A stretch of 64,000 nt of DNA from Actinomycetota bacterium (lineage in GTDB: Bacteria; Actinomycetota; Thermoleophilia; Solirubrobacterales; Solirubrobacteraceae), in the NCBI GenBank assembly GCA_018268595.1, contig JAFDWH010000009.1, forward strand, positions 425,082 through 489,081, read 5' to 3'. Positions 25,254 through 33,167 of this stretch are shown piece after piece (position 1 is the first letter of the stretch; each line of letters opens with the position of its first letter). Under the pieces are notes generated by a model. That model was not told the DNA's origin. It saw only the letters and a list, made by a program, of their open reading frames with translations, and did no database searches. The position numbers were made by a program, and so were the translations under genes.

Positions 25254-26071
25254 CGCCGGGCCCCTTCCACGGTCCCCAAGGCGCCGGGCTGACCGCGCAG
25301 CAGCCGTGTGATCGGCCCGCTGCCGCGCAGCCGCTTCTGGTCGCCCAGGCGCGACTCGATCCACGCCTGGATCCAACCCCAGACGATCGTCAGCGCCAGG
25401 TAGTAGAACGACACCGCGAGGAACAGCTCGAACGGCTTGAACAGCACCGCGTTGACCTGCGAGATCGCGCTGAACAGCTCGACCCCGCCGATCACGACGA
25501 CGAGCGTCGTGGACTTGAGCATGTTGTTGAACTCGTTGCCGAGCGGCGGGATGATCACGCGCGTCGCCTGCGGCAGGATCACCCAGCGCATCGTCGTGCG
25601 GAACGGCATCCCCAGCGCCTTGGCCGCCTCCGTCTGACCGCGGTCGATCGACGAGATCCCGGCGCGGAAGATCTCCGTCATGAACGCGGCCTCGTTGAGG
25701 CCGAGCCCGATGATCCCGGCCTGCACCGCGCCGGGCAGCGTCAGCCCGAGCAGGTGGACGTCGGGGAACGAGTAGATCGCGGCGATGCCGAAGTACAGCA
25801 GCGAGAGCTGGACGAGCAGCGGCGTCCCCCGGAACCAGAGGATGTACGCCGCCACCGCCCAGCGCACCGGACGCCGATGCGACATCTGCATCATCGCGCC
25901 GACGGCCCCGAGCACGACCCCCATCGTCTGCGCGAGCACGGCCATGTAGATGGTGACCCAGAAGCCGGAGGCGATCAGCGAGTTGTGGAACGCGGTGGGC
26001 GGCCACAGATACGCCCAGAAGACGCTCCAGTCGAAGTGATATGTGGCTATGAGCGGGAGCATGTCGTGCAC
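25250..26071 (-). CDS. Polar amino-acid ABC importer, permease subunit
   Basis: A 273-residue HisM/GlnP-type permease. After a short periplasmic N-terminus it has about five membrane helices, the family [28 protein letters not shown] segment (the RGTPLLVQL motif), GLNEAAFMTEIFRAGISSID and the EAA loop EAAKALGMPFRTTMRWVILPQATR that docks on the ATPase. Such permeases act as homodimers or heterodimers; only one is encoded here. It lies between the binding-protein gene (16-base gap) and the ATPase gene. Confidence 0.93.
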   Translation of the reverse strand: MHDMLPLIATYHFDWSVFWAYLWPPTAFHNSLIASGFWVTIYMAVLAQTMGVVLGAVGAMMQMSHRRPVRWAVAAYILWFRGTPLLVQLSLLYFGIAAIYSFPDVHLLGLTLPGAVQAGIIGLGLNEAAFMTEIFRAGISSIDRGQTEAAKALGMPFRTTMRWVILPQATRVIIPPLGNEFNNMLKSTTLVVVIGGVELFSAISQVNAVLFKPFELFLAVSFYYLALTIVWGWIQAWIESRLGDQKRLRGSGPITRLLRGQPGALGTVEGARR

Positions 26072-26087
26072 CGTGCGCGGACTGAAT

Positions 26088-27044
26088 TCACTGCGCCGCT
26101 GCGGAGTCGCCGCTCGGTGACGGGATCGTGACCCCGCCCAGCCCCCACTTCTTCAGCAGCTCGTCGTACGTGCCGTCCTGCTCGAGCTGGGTCAGCGCCT
26201 TGACGACGGCGGCGCGCAGCGCGCCGCTCTGCTTGCCGACGCCGATGCCCATGTCGACCGGCGTGACGCCCGGCCCCGCCGTGTCGAACTCGCTCGCGTT
26301 GGTGTGCGCGTAATAGCTGACGAGCGTCGAGTCGAAGAAGAAGGCGGCCGCGTGTCTGCTCAGCACCGACTGCAGCGCGCTGTTGACGTCCTTGACGGTG
26401 ACCGACTCGATCGGGGCCTTGCCGGCGGCCTTGCACTTCGCGCTGTACTGCGCGGCGGTGTCCTTCTCCGCCGTGCCGATCTGCAGCGCGAGCGACTTGC
26501 CGCACAGCGTGCGCCAGTCGTCGGTCACCTGCTCGGGGTTGCCCTTCGCCACCAGGAGCGACTGCCGCACCGTGTAGTACGGAACGAAGTCGATCTGCTG
26601 TTGGCGCTCGGGGGTGATGAAGACGCCGGCGAGGATCAGGTCGCACTTGCCCGAGTTCAGCGCCTGGATGATCGTGTCGAAGCTCGTCTGGACGTAGGCC
26701 GACTGCAGGCCGAGCAGGCGGGCGATCGCGTCGCCGGTGTCGATGTCGGAGCCGATCAGCTTGCCCGAGGCGGTGTACATCTCGCTCGGCGGCGCCGGCG
26801 CGTTCGTGCAGATCGTCAGCCGCCCGCCCGAGATCAGCTGCCCGGAGGGGACGGACGCGATCGGCTTCACGTCGGCCGTCGTGGACGAGCCGCCGGCGGC
26901 GGCCGTCCCGCCCGCGTCGCTCGTGCCCGGCGGCGTGCCGCCGCAGGCGGTCAGCGCCGTCGCGCCGAGGGCGGCGGCGAGCGTCAACCCGGTTCGCAGA
27001 CGGTGCCCGGCCCGTGCGCGGCCGTGTCGCTTGAAGTCCATCAT
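26088..27044 (-). CDS. ABC importer substrate-binding lipoprotein
   Basis: A 318-residue SBP_bac_3 protein. A lipoprotein signal with lipobox LTAC (Cys at residue 34) anchors it; the domain shows GRLTICTNAPAPPSEMY, IGSDIDTGDAIARLLG, NSGKCDLILAGVFITPERQQQIDFVPYY and DVNSALQSVLS. These are the usual ligand-lobe motifs of basic/polar amino-acid binding proteins. The gene is followed by permease and ATPase genes and preceded by the aminotransferase gene with a 15-base gap, so it is inside one catabolic operon. Confidence 0.92.
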   Translation of the reverse strand: MMDFKRHGRARAGHRLRTGLTLAAALGATALTACGGTPPGTSDAGGTAAAGGSSTTADVKPIASVPSGQLISGGRLTICTNAPAPPSEMYTASGKLIGSDIDTGDAIARLLGLQSAYVQTSFDTIIQALNSGKCDLILAGVFITPERQQQIDFVPYYTVRQSLLVAKGNPEQVTDDWRTLCGKSLALQIGTAEKDTAAQYSAKCKAAGKAPIESVTVKDVNSALQSVLSRHAAAFFFDSTLVSYYAHTNASEFDTAGPGVTPVDMGIGVGKQSGALRAAVVKALTQLEQDGTYDELLKKWGLGGVTIPSPSGDSAAAQ

Positions 27045-27059
27045 CTCTCTCTCCTCGTC

Positions 27060-28430
27060 CTACGCGTGGTTGGCCCCGTCGGCGACGCGGGCAAGCGCCG
27101 CGTGCGCCGCCTCCCCGGCCAGCTCGACGTCCTCGGTCGAGGTGACCGAGCTGACGATGCTGTGCAGCGCCGCCGACGGCGACAGGTAGACCCCCCGTTG
27201 GAACAGCTCGTGGGCGAACGCCCGGAAGCGGTCGCGGTCCACGTACCGGCAGAAGTCGCGGAAGTCGCGGATCGCCTCGACGCCGTGCGCGACGCCCTCG
27301 TCGTTGAGGAACATCACCTGGAGCATCGGCCCGACGTTCTGCACGACGCCCGGCACGCCGGTCGCCGCCAGCGCCGTGCGCAGGCGCTCAGCCAGCAGGT
27401 CCCCGCCGGCGTTCATCTGCTCGAAGCGCCGGCCGTCGTCCTCCAGCAGCATGTCGAGGCTCTCCACGCCGACCGACACGCTCAGGTGCGAGCCGTTGTG
27501 CGTGCCGTAGTGCAGGACGCGGCCCCAGGTCAGCGCCTCCATCAGCTCGGAGCGGCCGCCGAGCGCCGCGACCGGGAGCCCGGCGCCGAGCGCCTTGCCC
27601 CAGGTGACGATGTCGGCGGTCGTCTCGTACAGCTCTTGTGCGCCGCCCGGGCGCAGGCGAAACCCGGTGACGGTCTCGTCCATGATCAGCAGCGCGCCGC
27701 TGGCCCGCGTCGCCTCGCGCAGCGCGGGCAGGAAGCCGTCGGGCGGCGGGATCACGCCCATGTTGACCATCACCGGCTCGGTGATGACCGCCGCCACGGC
27801 GTGCGCGTCGAGCGCGGCGCGGACGAGCTCGACGTCGCCCCACGGCACGATCACGGTGTCGGCCTGCGCGTTCGCGGTGATGCCGCTCGAGTCGGGGATG
27901 CGGACGGGGCTGCGGGGGTCGCCGAGGCTGGCCGGCAGCGCGGGGTGCGAGTTCAGCAGCAGCGAGTCGTGCCACCCGTGGTACTGACCCTCGAACTTGA
28001 TGACCTTGTCGCGCCCGGTCAGGCCGCGCGCGAGGCGGATCGCCGAGAGCGTCGCCTCGGTGCCGGTGCTGGCGAAGCGCACCTTCTCGACGCCGGGGGT
28101 GATCGCGACCAGGCGCTCGGCCAGCTCCACCTCCGCGCACTCGGCGGTGGCGAACATCGTCCCCTCCGCCGCCGTCCGCGCGATCGCCTCGACGAGCCGC
28201 GGGTGGGCGTGGCCGTGCACGAGGCAGCCGTATCCCATCATCAGGTCGAGGTAACCGTTCCCGTCGACGTCGAACAGCTTCGAGCCGGCTCCCCGACGCA
28301 TGAAGATCGGCTGCTCGTAGTTCGCCCTGCCGCGCGAGGGCGAGGAGACGCCTTCGACGAGCACGTGCAGCGCGCGGTCGTACCACGCGGCGGTCGCGGA
28401 CAGGTCGCGCGCCTGCTGCTGCTCGATCAT
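27060..28430 (-). CDS. Class III aminotransferase, glutamate-1-semialdehyde aminomutase-like
   Basis: A 456-residue PLP enzyme. It shows NYEQPIFMRRGAGSKLFDVDGNGYLD, RFASTGTEATLSAIRLARG with the phosphate cup, EGQYHGWHD, IMDETVTGFR and the PLP Lys in VTWGKALGAGLPVAALGG. The overall pattern is that of HemL-type aminomutases, but the genomic place next to a ureohydrolase and an importer argues for an omega-aminotransferase acting on the product of guanidine hydrolysis, such as GABA. It starts at ATG 28430, overlapping the ureohydrolase stop (ATGA). Confidence 0.88.
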   Translation of the reverse strand: MIEQQQARDLSATAAWYDRALHVLVEGVSSPSRGRANYEQPIFMRRGAGSKLFDVDGNGYLDLMMGYGCLVHGHAHPRLVEAIARTAAEGTMFATAECAEVELAERLVAITPGVEKVRFASTGTEATLSAIRLARGLTGRDKVIKFEGQYHGWHDSLLLNSHPALPASLGDPRSPVRIPDSSGITANAQADTVIVPWGDVELVRAALDAHAVAAVITEPVMVNMGVIPPPDGFLPALREATRASGALLIMDETVTGFRLRPGGAQELYETTADIVTWGKALGAGLPVAALGGRSELMEALTWGRVLHYGTHNGSHLSVSVGVESLDMLLEDDGRRFEQMNAGGDLLAERLRTALAATGVPGVVQNVGPMLQVMFLNDEGVAHGVEAIRDFRDFCRYVDRDRFRAFAHELFQRGVYLSPSAALHSIVSSVTSTEDVELAGEAAHAALARVADGANHA

Positions 28431-29419
28431 CGCGCCCGGACCTCCTCCCCGACCGGACGGGCGTCCGGCCGCAGCGCGGCGAGGCCCACCATCGACCAGG
28501 CGAGATGCGCGGCCAGCATCGCGGTGATGCCGGCGACGTCGTACGCGGGCAGGACCTCCACCACGTCGAAGCCGACGAAGTCGAGCCCCGCCAGCCCCCA
28601 CACGAGCTGGAGCGCCTGACTCGAGCTGAAGCCGCCGGGCTCGGGCGTCCCGGTGCCGGGCGCGAACGCGGGGTCGACCGAGTCGACGTCGAACGTGAGG
28701 TAGGCGCGCCCGGCTCCGACGCGCTCGCGAATCCGGGCGACGGTCGCCTCGACCCCGTCGCGGTGGACGTCGAACGCGGTGAGGTAGTCGAAGCCGAGCT
28801 CCTCCAGGATCTGCCAGTCGCGCGGCCCGTACCCCGAACCGCGACCGAACGCGGCACCGCGCAGGCCGACGAGGAGCGACCGCGCCGGGTCGACGAGCCC
28901 CTCGTCGACCGCGCGCCGCAGCCACGTGCCGTGGTTGTAGGGCTCCTCGAAGATCGCGTCCCAGCAGTCCGTGTGCGCGTCGAACTGGACGACGCCGACG
29001 GGCCCGTCGGCGGCCATCGCGCGCAGGTGCGGCAGCGTGCAGGAGTGGTCGCCGCCGAGCACCACGGGGATGACGCCGGCGGCGGCGAGCGGGCGCAGGC
29101 CGTCGACGATCGCGTCGTAGCTGCGTTCGACGAAGCCCGGCACCACGGCGATGTCGCCGTGGTCGACGCAGCTGAAGCGCTCGAACACCGCAGCGCCGTC
29201 GAACGGGTGGTAGCCGCGCAGCATGACCGACGCCTGGCGGATCGCGTTCGGCGCGAAGCGCGCCCCCGGGCGGTTCGTGACGCCGGTGTCGAAGGGGTCC
29301 CCGACGATTGCCACGTCGACGCCGTCGAGATCGGTCACGAGCGGCAGCCGCGCGAACGTCGCCGGTCCGGTGAACCGAGGTGAATACATGGAGTCGACTG
29401 GCTGGTAGCGGGGTGTCAC
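28427..29419 (-). CDS. Ureohydrolase of the agmatinase/guanidinobutyrase family
   Basis: A 330-residue arginase-superfamily enzyme that hydrolyses a guanidino group to urea. All metal ligands of the binuclear Mn site are visible: His125 in LGGDHSC, Asp147/His149/Asp151 in FDAHTDCWD, and Asp244/Asp246 in TFDVDSVDPA. The GTGTPEPGG motif places it with agmatinase and guanidinobutyrase rather than arginase. GTG start at 29419 follows an AGGAAAGG site; a longer frame with an upstream ATG overlaps the operator region and is less likely. First gene of an operon with aminotransferase and ABC importer, divergent from a GntR regulator. Confidence 0.92.
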   Translation of the reverse strand: MTPRYQPVDSMYSPRFTGPATFARLPLVTDLDGVDVAIVGDPFDTGVTNRPGARFAPNAIRQASVMLRGYHPFDGAAVFERFSCVDHGDIAVVPGFVERSYDAIVDGLRPLAAAGVIPVVLGGDHSCTLPHLRAMAADGPVGVVQFDAHTDCWDAIFEEPYNHGTWLRRAVDEGLVDPARSLLVGLRGAAFGRGSGYGPRDWQILEELGFDYLTAFDVHRDGVEATVARIRERVGAGRAYLTFDVDSVDPAFAPGTGTPEPGGFSSSQALQLVWGLAGLDFVGFDVVEVLPAYDVAGITAMLAAHLAWSMVGLAALRPDARPVGEEVRAR

Positions 29420-29484
29420 CGGCAAACCTTTCCTGTGAGAAGTCACAGTCGAATGGACGACGCGAGTGGCGGCACTGTAACCAG

Positions 29485-29525
29485 CTTGCATGCAAGATGC
29501 AAGATCTATGGATGCGGCATGCAAA
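29485..29525. promoter_or_regulatory. Palindromic operator region between ureohydrolase and GntR genes
   Basis: A perfect 12-bp palindrome CTTGCATGCAAG (29485-29496) is followed directly by ATGCAAG (29497-29503), and GCATGCAAA recurs at 29517-29525. Repeated TGCATGCA/TGCAAG units in the divergent intergenic region are what a dimeric GntR repressor would bind. The local sequence is much more AT-rich than its surroundings. Confidence 0.55.
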
Positions 29526-29538
29526 CCTGCTGGGTAGA

Positions 29539-30306
29539 ATGCGCGGCGCCATGAACGCGGCCCTCGATCCAGGAACGCCCGCGTCCGCGCCCGCGACCCC
29601 GGGCGCGTCCGCGCTCGCGACGCCGAGCCCCGTGCGCCGGAGCCTGCTGCGCGACCAGGTGCGCCTCGAGCTGATCGACCGCATCGTGCGAGGCGCGCTC
29701 GTGCCCGGCGACCGGCTCAACGAGGCCGCGCTCGCGGCCGAGCTGCAGATCAGCCGCACGCCGCTGAAGGAGGCGATCCTGGCGATGGAGCGCGACGGCT
29801 TCGTGCAGGCGAGCCGCAGCCGCGGCCACGTCGTCACCCCCCTCTCGCTGCGCGAGATCGAGGAGGTCTATCCGATCCTCATGAGCTACGAGGCGTTGAT
29901 CCTCGCGCGCTATCCGCCGAGCGGCGCGACGCTCGACCGCATGCAGGCGATCAACGCGGAGTTCGCCTCCGCGGAGGACGCCCAGGCCCGCCTTCGGCTC
30001 GACAACGCGTTCCACGCGGCGCTTGCGAGCGGCTGCCCGAACGGCCGCCTCGTCGACGCCGCGCAGAGCCTCGAGCTCGTCGTCCGGCGCTACCACGTGC
30101 GCTACCCGTACCGCACGCTGAGTCCCGAGCAGTCGGCGCGCGACCACCAGGCGATCGTCGACGCCGCGCGCAGGGGCGACACCGTCGCCGCGCTCGCGGC
30201 GGTCGAGAGCCACTGGAACTACGCGCTCGGCCGCCTCGTCGAGGCGATCCGGACCGACCCGCCCGACGCGCCTCCCGCCGGCGCGCCGCAGACCCCCCTG
30301 ACCTGA
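29539..30306 (+). CDS. GntR-family (FCD) transcriptional regulator
   Basis: A 255-residue regulator. After a 30-residue Ala/Pro-rich start, the winged helix reads LLRDQVRLELIDRIVRGALVPGDRLNEAALAAELQISRTPLKEAILAMERDGFV in pieces, the standard GntR signature, and an all-helical FCD-type ligand domain follows (FHAALASGCPNGRL; RDHQAIVDAARRGD near the end). Start candidates are ATG 29539 and ATG 29551; neither has a strong ribosome site. It is divergent from the ureohydrolase operon and is the likely repressor acting on the palindromes between them. It converges with the class III aminotransferase gene ten bases downstream. Confidence 0.9.
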   Translation: MRGAMNAALDPGTPASAPATPGASALATPSPVRRSLLRDQVRLELIDRIVRGALVPGDRLNEAALAAELQISRTPLKEAILAMERDGFVQASRSRGHVVTPLSLREIEEVYPILMSYEALILARYPPSGATLDRMQAINAEFASAEDAQARLRLDNAFHAALASGCPNGRLVDAAQSLELVVRRYHVRYPYRTLSPEQSARDHQAIVDAARRGDTVAALAAVESHWNYALGRLVEAIRTDPPDAPPAGAPQTPLT

Positions 30307-30315
30307 CCCCGGGCG

Positions 30316-31698
30316 TCAGCCGACGCCCATGTGGGCTCCCGCGTCGCTCAGCACCGCGCCGAGGCCGTCCACGATCTCGTCCAGCACGGCGGCGTCGCTG
30401 ATCAGCGGGGGCGCGATCTGCACGACGCTGTCCCCGCGGTCGTCGGCGCGCGCGATCAAGCCGGCTTCGAGCAGGCGGGCCGGCATGTAGCGGCGCAGCA
30501 GCTCGTCGCGCTCGTCGGCCGCGAAGCGCGTGCCGTCCGCGTCGCGGACCAGCTCGACGGCCCAGAAGAAGCCGCGTCCGCGCACGTCGCCGACGATCGG
30601 CAGCGCGCGCAGCTCCGCCATCCGCGCCGCGAGGTGCGGCTCGGTCGCGCGCACGTGCTGAAGCACGCCGTCGCGCTCGAAGATCTCGACGTTCTTCGCG
30701 GCGACGACGGCGGCGAGCGGATGGCCGCCGAACGTGATCCCGTGCCGCAGCGTCACGCCCGGGCGCATCAGCGTCTCCGCCACCGGGGCGCGCACGAACA
30801 CCGCGCCCATCGGGGCGTACGCGGAGGTGATGCCCTTCGCGGTGGTGACGAGGTCCGGCACGACCTCCTCGTGCTCGATCCCGAGCCAGTTGCCCAGCCG
30901 CCCGAAGCCGCAGATGACGGCGTCGGCGACCAGCAGGATCCCGTGCTCGTCGGCGATCTCCCGCAGCCCTCGCCAGTAGCCGGGCGGCGGCACGAGGCAG
31001 CCGCCGGCGTTCTGGACCGGCTCGGCGACGATCATCGCCACCTCGTCGGGGCCGGCCGCGGCGATCGCGTCGCGCAGCTCCCGCAGCAGCCGCTCGCGCA
31101 GCGCGTCGGCGTCGTCGCCCTCGGGGGCGCGGTACGCGTTGGTGTTCGAGACGTGCGTCACCTCGATCGGCGGCGGGCCGAACGGCTCCTTCATCGAGGC
31201 CACGCCGGTGAACGACAGCGCGCCCAGCGTGACGCCGTGGTAGGCCGTGCGGCGCGCGATCGCCTTCGTGCGCTGCGGCTGGCCGAGCGCGAGGTAGTGC
31301 TCGCGGACGATCTTCCACGCCGCCTCGACCGACTCCGATCCGCCGGAGGTGAAGAAGACGTGGTCGAGGTCGCCGGGCGCGCGCTCCGCGAGCTGCTCGG
31401 CGAGCTCGATCGCGGCCGGGTGCGCCGTCCCCCAGTTCGTGTTGAAGGCGAGCGTCCGCAACTGCTGCGCGATCGCCGCGGACATCTCCTCGCCGTACGA
31501 GTAGCCGAGCTGCGCGCAGAAGAGGCTGGAGAGGGCGTCCACGTAGCGGCGGCCGCGCGTGTCGAACACGTACGGCCCCTCGCCGCGCTCGAGCACGAGC
31601 AGCTCGCGATCGGCCGCGTAGGCGGCCGCGTGCTTGGTGAAGTGCAGCAGCAGGTGCTCGCGCGCGGAGCGCTGCGCGTCGTCGTGGCTCACGCCCAT
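30316..31698 (-). CDS. Class III omega-aminotransferase
   Basis: A 460-residue PLP aminotransferase. Motifs: GEGPYVFDTRGRRYVDALSS, FFTSGGSESVEAAWKIVREH, RRTAYHGVTLGALSFTG, the Asp/Val region LLVADAVICGFGRLG and the PLP Lys in LVTTAKGITSAYAPMG, then ITFGGHPLA. This subgroup includes beta-alanine:pyruvate, taurine:pyruvate and putrescine:pyruvate aminotransferases. The neighbour downstream of its start is a malonate/methylmalonate semialdehyde dehydrogenase, the enzyme that would process the product of beta-alanine transamination. The start overlaps that gene by ten bases. Confidence 0.92.
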   Translation of the reverse strand: MGVSHDDAQRSAREHLLLHFTKHAAAYAADRELLVLERGEGPYVFDTRGRRYVDALSSLFCAQLGYSYGEEMSAAIAQQLRTLAFNTNWGTAHPAAIELAEQLAERAPGDLDHVFFTSGGSESVEAAWKIVREHYLALGQPQRTKAIARRTAYHGVTLGALSFTGVASMKEPFGPPPIEVTHVSNTNAYRAPEGDDADALRERLLRELRDAIAAAGPDEVAMIVAEPVQNAGGCLVPPPGYWRGLREIADEHGILLVADAVICGFGRLGNWLGIEHEEVVPDLVTTAKGITSAYAPMGAVFVRAPVAETLMRPGVTLRHGITFGGHPLAAVVAAKNVEIFERDGVLQHVRATEPHLAARMAELRALPIVGDVRGRGFFWAVELVRDADGTRFAADERDELLRRYMPARLLEAGLIARADDRGDSVVQIAPPLISDAAVLDEIVDGLGAVLSDAGAHMGVG

Positions 31699-33167
31699 CG
31701 GGACGTCACCACCTTCGTGCGCGTGTAGAAGGCGAACGCGTCGTCGCCGTTGGCGTGGAGGTCGCCGTCGATCGAGTCCTTCCAGCCGGAGAAGGGGAAC
31801 CACGCCACCGGCGCGGCCACGCCGACGTTCACCCCGACCATGCCGGCCTCGACACGGTGGCGGTACGTGCGCGCCGCGCCGCCGGACTCGGTGAAGATGA
31901 CCGACGCGTTGCCGTAGCGGCTGCCGTTGACGACCGCGATCGCCGCGTCGAGGTCGGGCGCGCGCACGAGCGCGAGGATCGGGCCGAACAGCTCCTCCGT
32001 CAGGACCCGGTGCTCCGGCGGGATCGCGTCGAGGATCGTCGGCCCGAGGTTCGCGCCGCCCGGTCCGGGATCGCCGCGGCCGTCGAGCACGACGGCGATC
32101 CCGTCGCGCTCCGCCTGCTCGATCTCGCCGACCAGCCGCTCGCGCGCCTCGGCGCTGACGAGCGGGCACACGTCGGTCGCCGGGTCGAGCCCCGCCCCGG
32201 TGCGCAGCGCGCTCGCCGCCGCGACGATCCGCTCGCGCGAGCGGTCCTGCTCCTCCGGCGTGCCGACGAGCACCGCGATCGACCCGGCCAGGCAGCGCTG
32301 GCCGGCGGCGCCGAAGGCCGAGCCGGTGACGCCCCCGGCGAGCAGGCGCGGGTCGGCGTCGGGCATCACGACGAGCGAGTTCTTCGCGCCGCCGAGCGCC
32401 TGGACGCGCTTGCCGCGCTCGGCGCCGCGCGTGTTGACGTAGCGCGCCGTCGCCGCCGAGCCGACGAACGAGATCGCGTCGATCCCGGGATGGTCGAGGA
32501 TCGCGTTGACCGCGTCCTGCGCCCCGTGCACGAGCGAGACGAGCCCGCGCGGGATCTCCTCGATCGCGTCGATCAGCTCGAGATAGCGCTCGGAGGTCAG
32601 CGGGTCGCGCTCGGAGGGCTTGAGGATGAAGGCGTTGCCGGCCGCCAGCGCGAACGGCAGGAACCACATCGGGATCATCGCCGGGAAGTTGAACGGCGTG
32701 ATCGCGGCGACGACGCCGACCGGCTGGCGCACGAGCTCGACGTCGACCCCGCGCGCGACGCCCTCCAGCGTCTGGCCCTTGAGCAGGTGCGGAGCGGCCA
32801 TCGCCGCCTCGACCGACTCGATCCCGCGCCCGACCTCCGCCGTTGCGTCGTCGAGCGTCTTGCCCATGTCGAGCGTCACGAGCCGGGCCAGCTCGCCGCG
32901 ATGGGCGTCGAGCGCGTCGCGCAGTCTGAACAGCGCGCGGGCGCGCACCTGCGGCGGCTGCTCGCGCCACGCGAGCTGGGCCTCGCGCGCGCCCCGCACG
33001 GCGCGGTCGACCTCCACCGGGCCGGCGAGCGGGACGAGCGCCAGCAGGTCCCCGGTGGCGGGGTCGCGGTCTTCGAGCGTCTGCCCGCCGGAGGGCTCGA
33101 CCCAGCTCCCGGCAAGGTGGTGGCGCAAGGTGCGGACGGCCGCGTCGGCGGCGATCGTGTCGGTCAT
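31689..33167 (-). CDS. mmsA: Methylmalonate/malonate-semialdehyde dehydrogenase (CoA-acylating)
   Basis: A 492-residue ALDH of the MmsA branch, which converts malonate or methylmalonate semialdehyde to acetyl- or propionyl-CoA. It shows ITPFNFPAMIPMWFLPFALA, KPSERDPLTS, SFVGSAATARYV, LGGAKNSLVVMPDAD and catalytic Cys in AAGQRCLAGS; MVGVNVGVAAPVAWFPFSGWKDS near the C-terminus is the hallmark of MmsA (GVNVPIPVP..SFTG in others). ATG 33167 follows an AAGGAT site. It overlaps the PucR stop by four bases and the aminotransferase by ten. Confidence 0.93.
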   Translation of the reverse strand: MTDTIAADAAVRTLRHHLAGSWVEPSGGQTLEDRDPATGDLLALVPLAGPVEVDRAVRGAREAQLAWREQPPQVRARALFRLRDALDAHRGELARLVTLDMGKTLDDATAEVGRGIESVEAAMAAPHLLKGQTLEGVARGVDVELVRQPVGVVAAITPFNFPAMIPMWFLPFALAAGNAFILKPSERDPLTSERYLELIDAIEEIPRGLVSLVHGAQDAVNAILDHPGIDAISFVGSAATARYVNTRGAERGKRVQALGGAKNSLVVMPDADPRLLAGGVTGSAFGAAGQRCLAGSIAVLVGTPEEQDRSRERIVAAASALRTGAGLDPATDVCPLVSAEARERLVGEIEQAERDGIAVVLDGRGDPGPGGANLGPTILDAIPPEHRVLTEELFGPILALVRAPDLDAAIAVVNGSRYGNASVIFTESGGAARTYRHRVEAGMVGVNVGVAAPVAWFPFSGWKDSIDGDLHANGDDAFAFYTRTKVVTSRWA

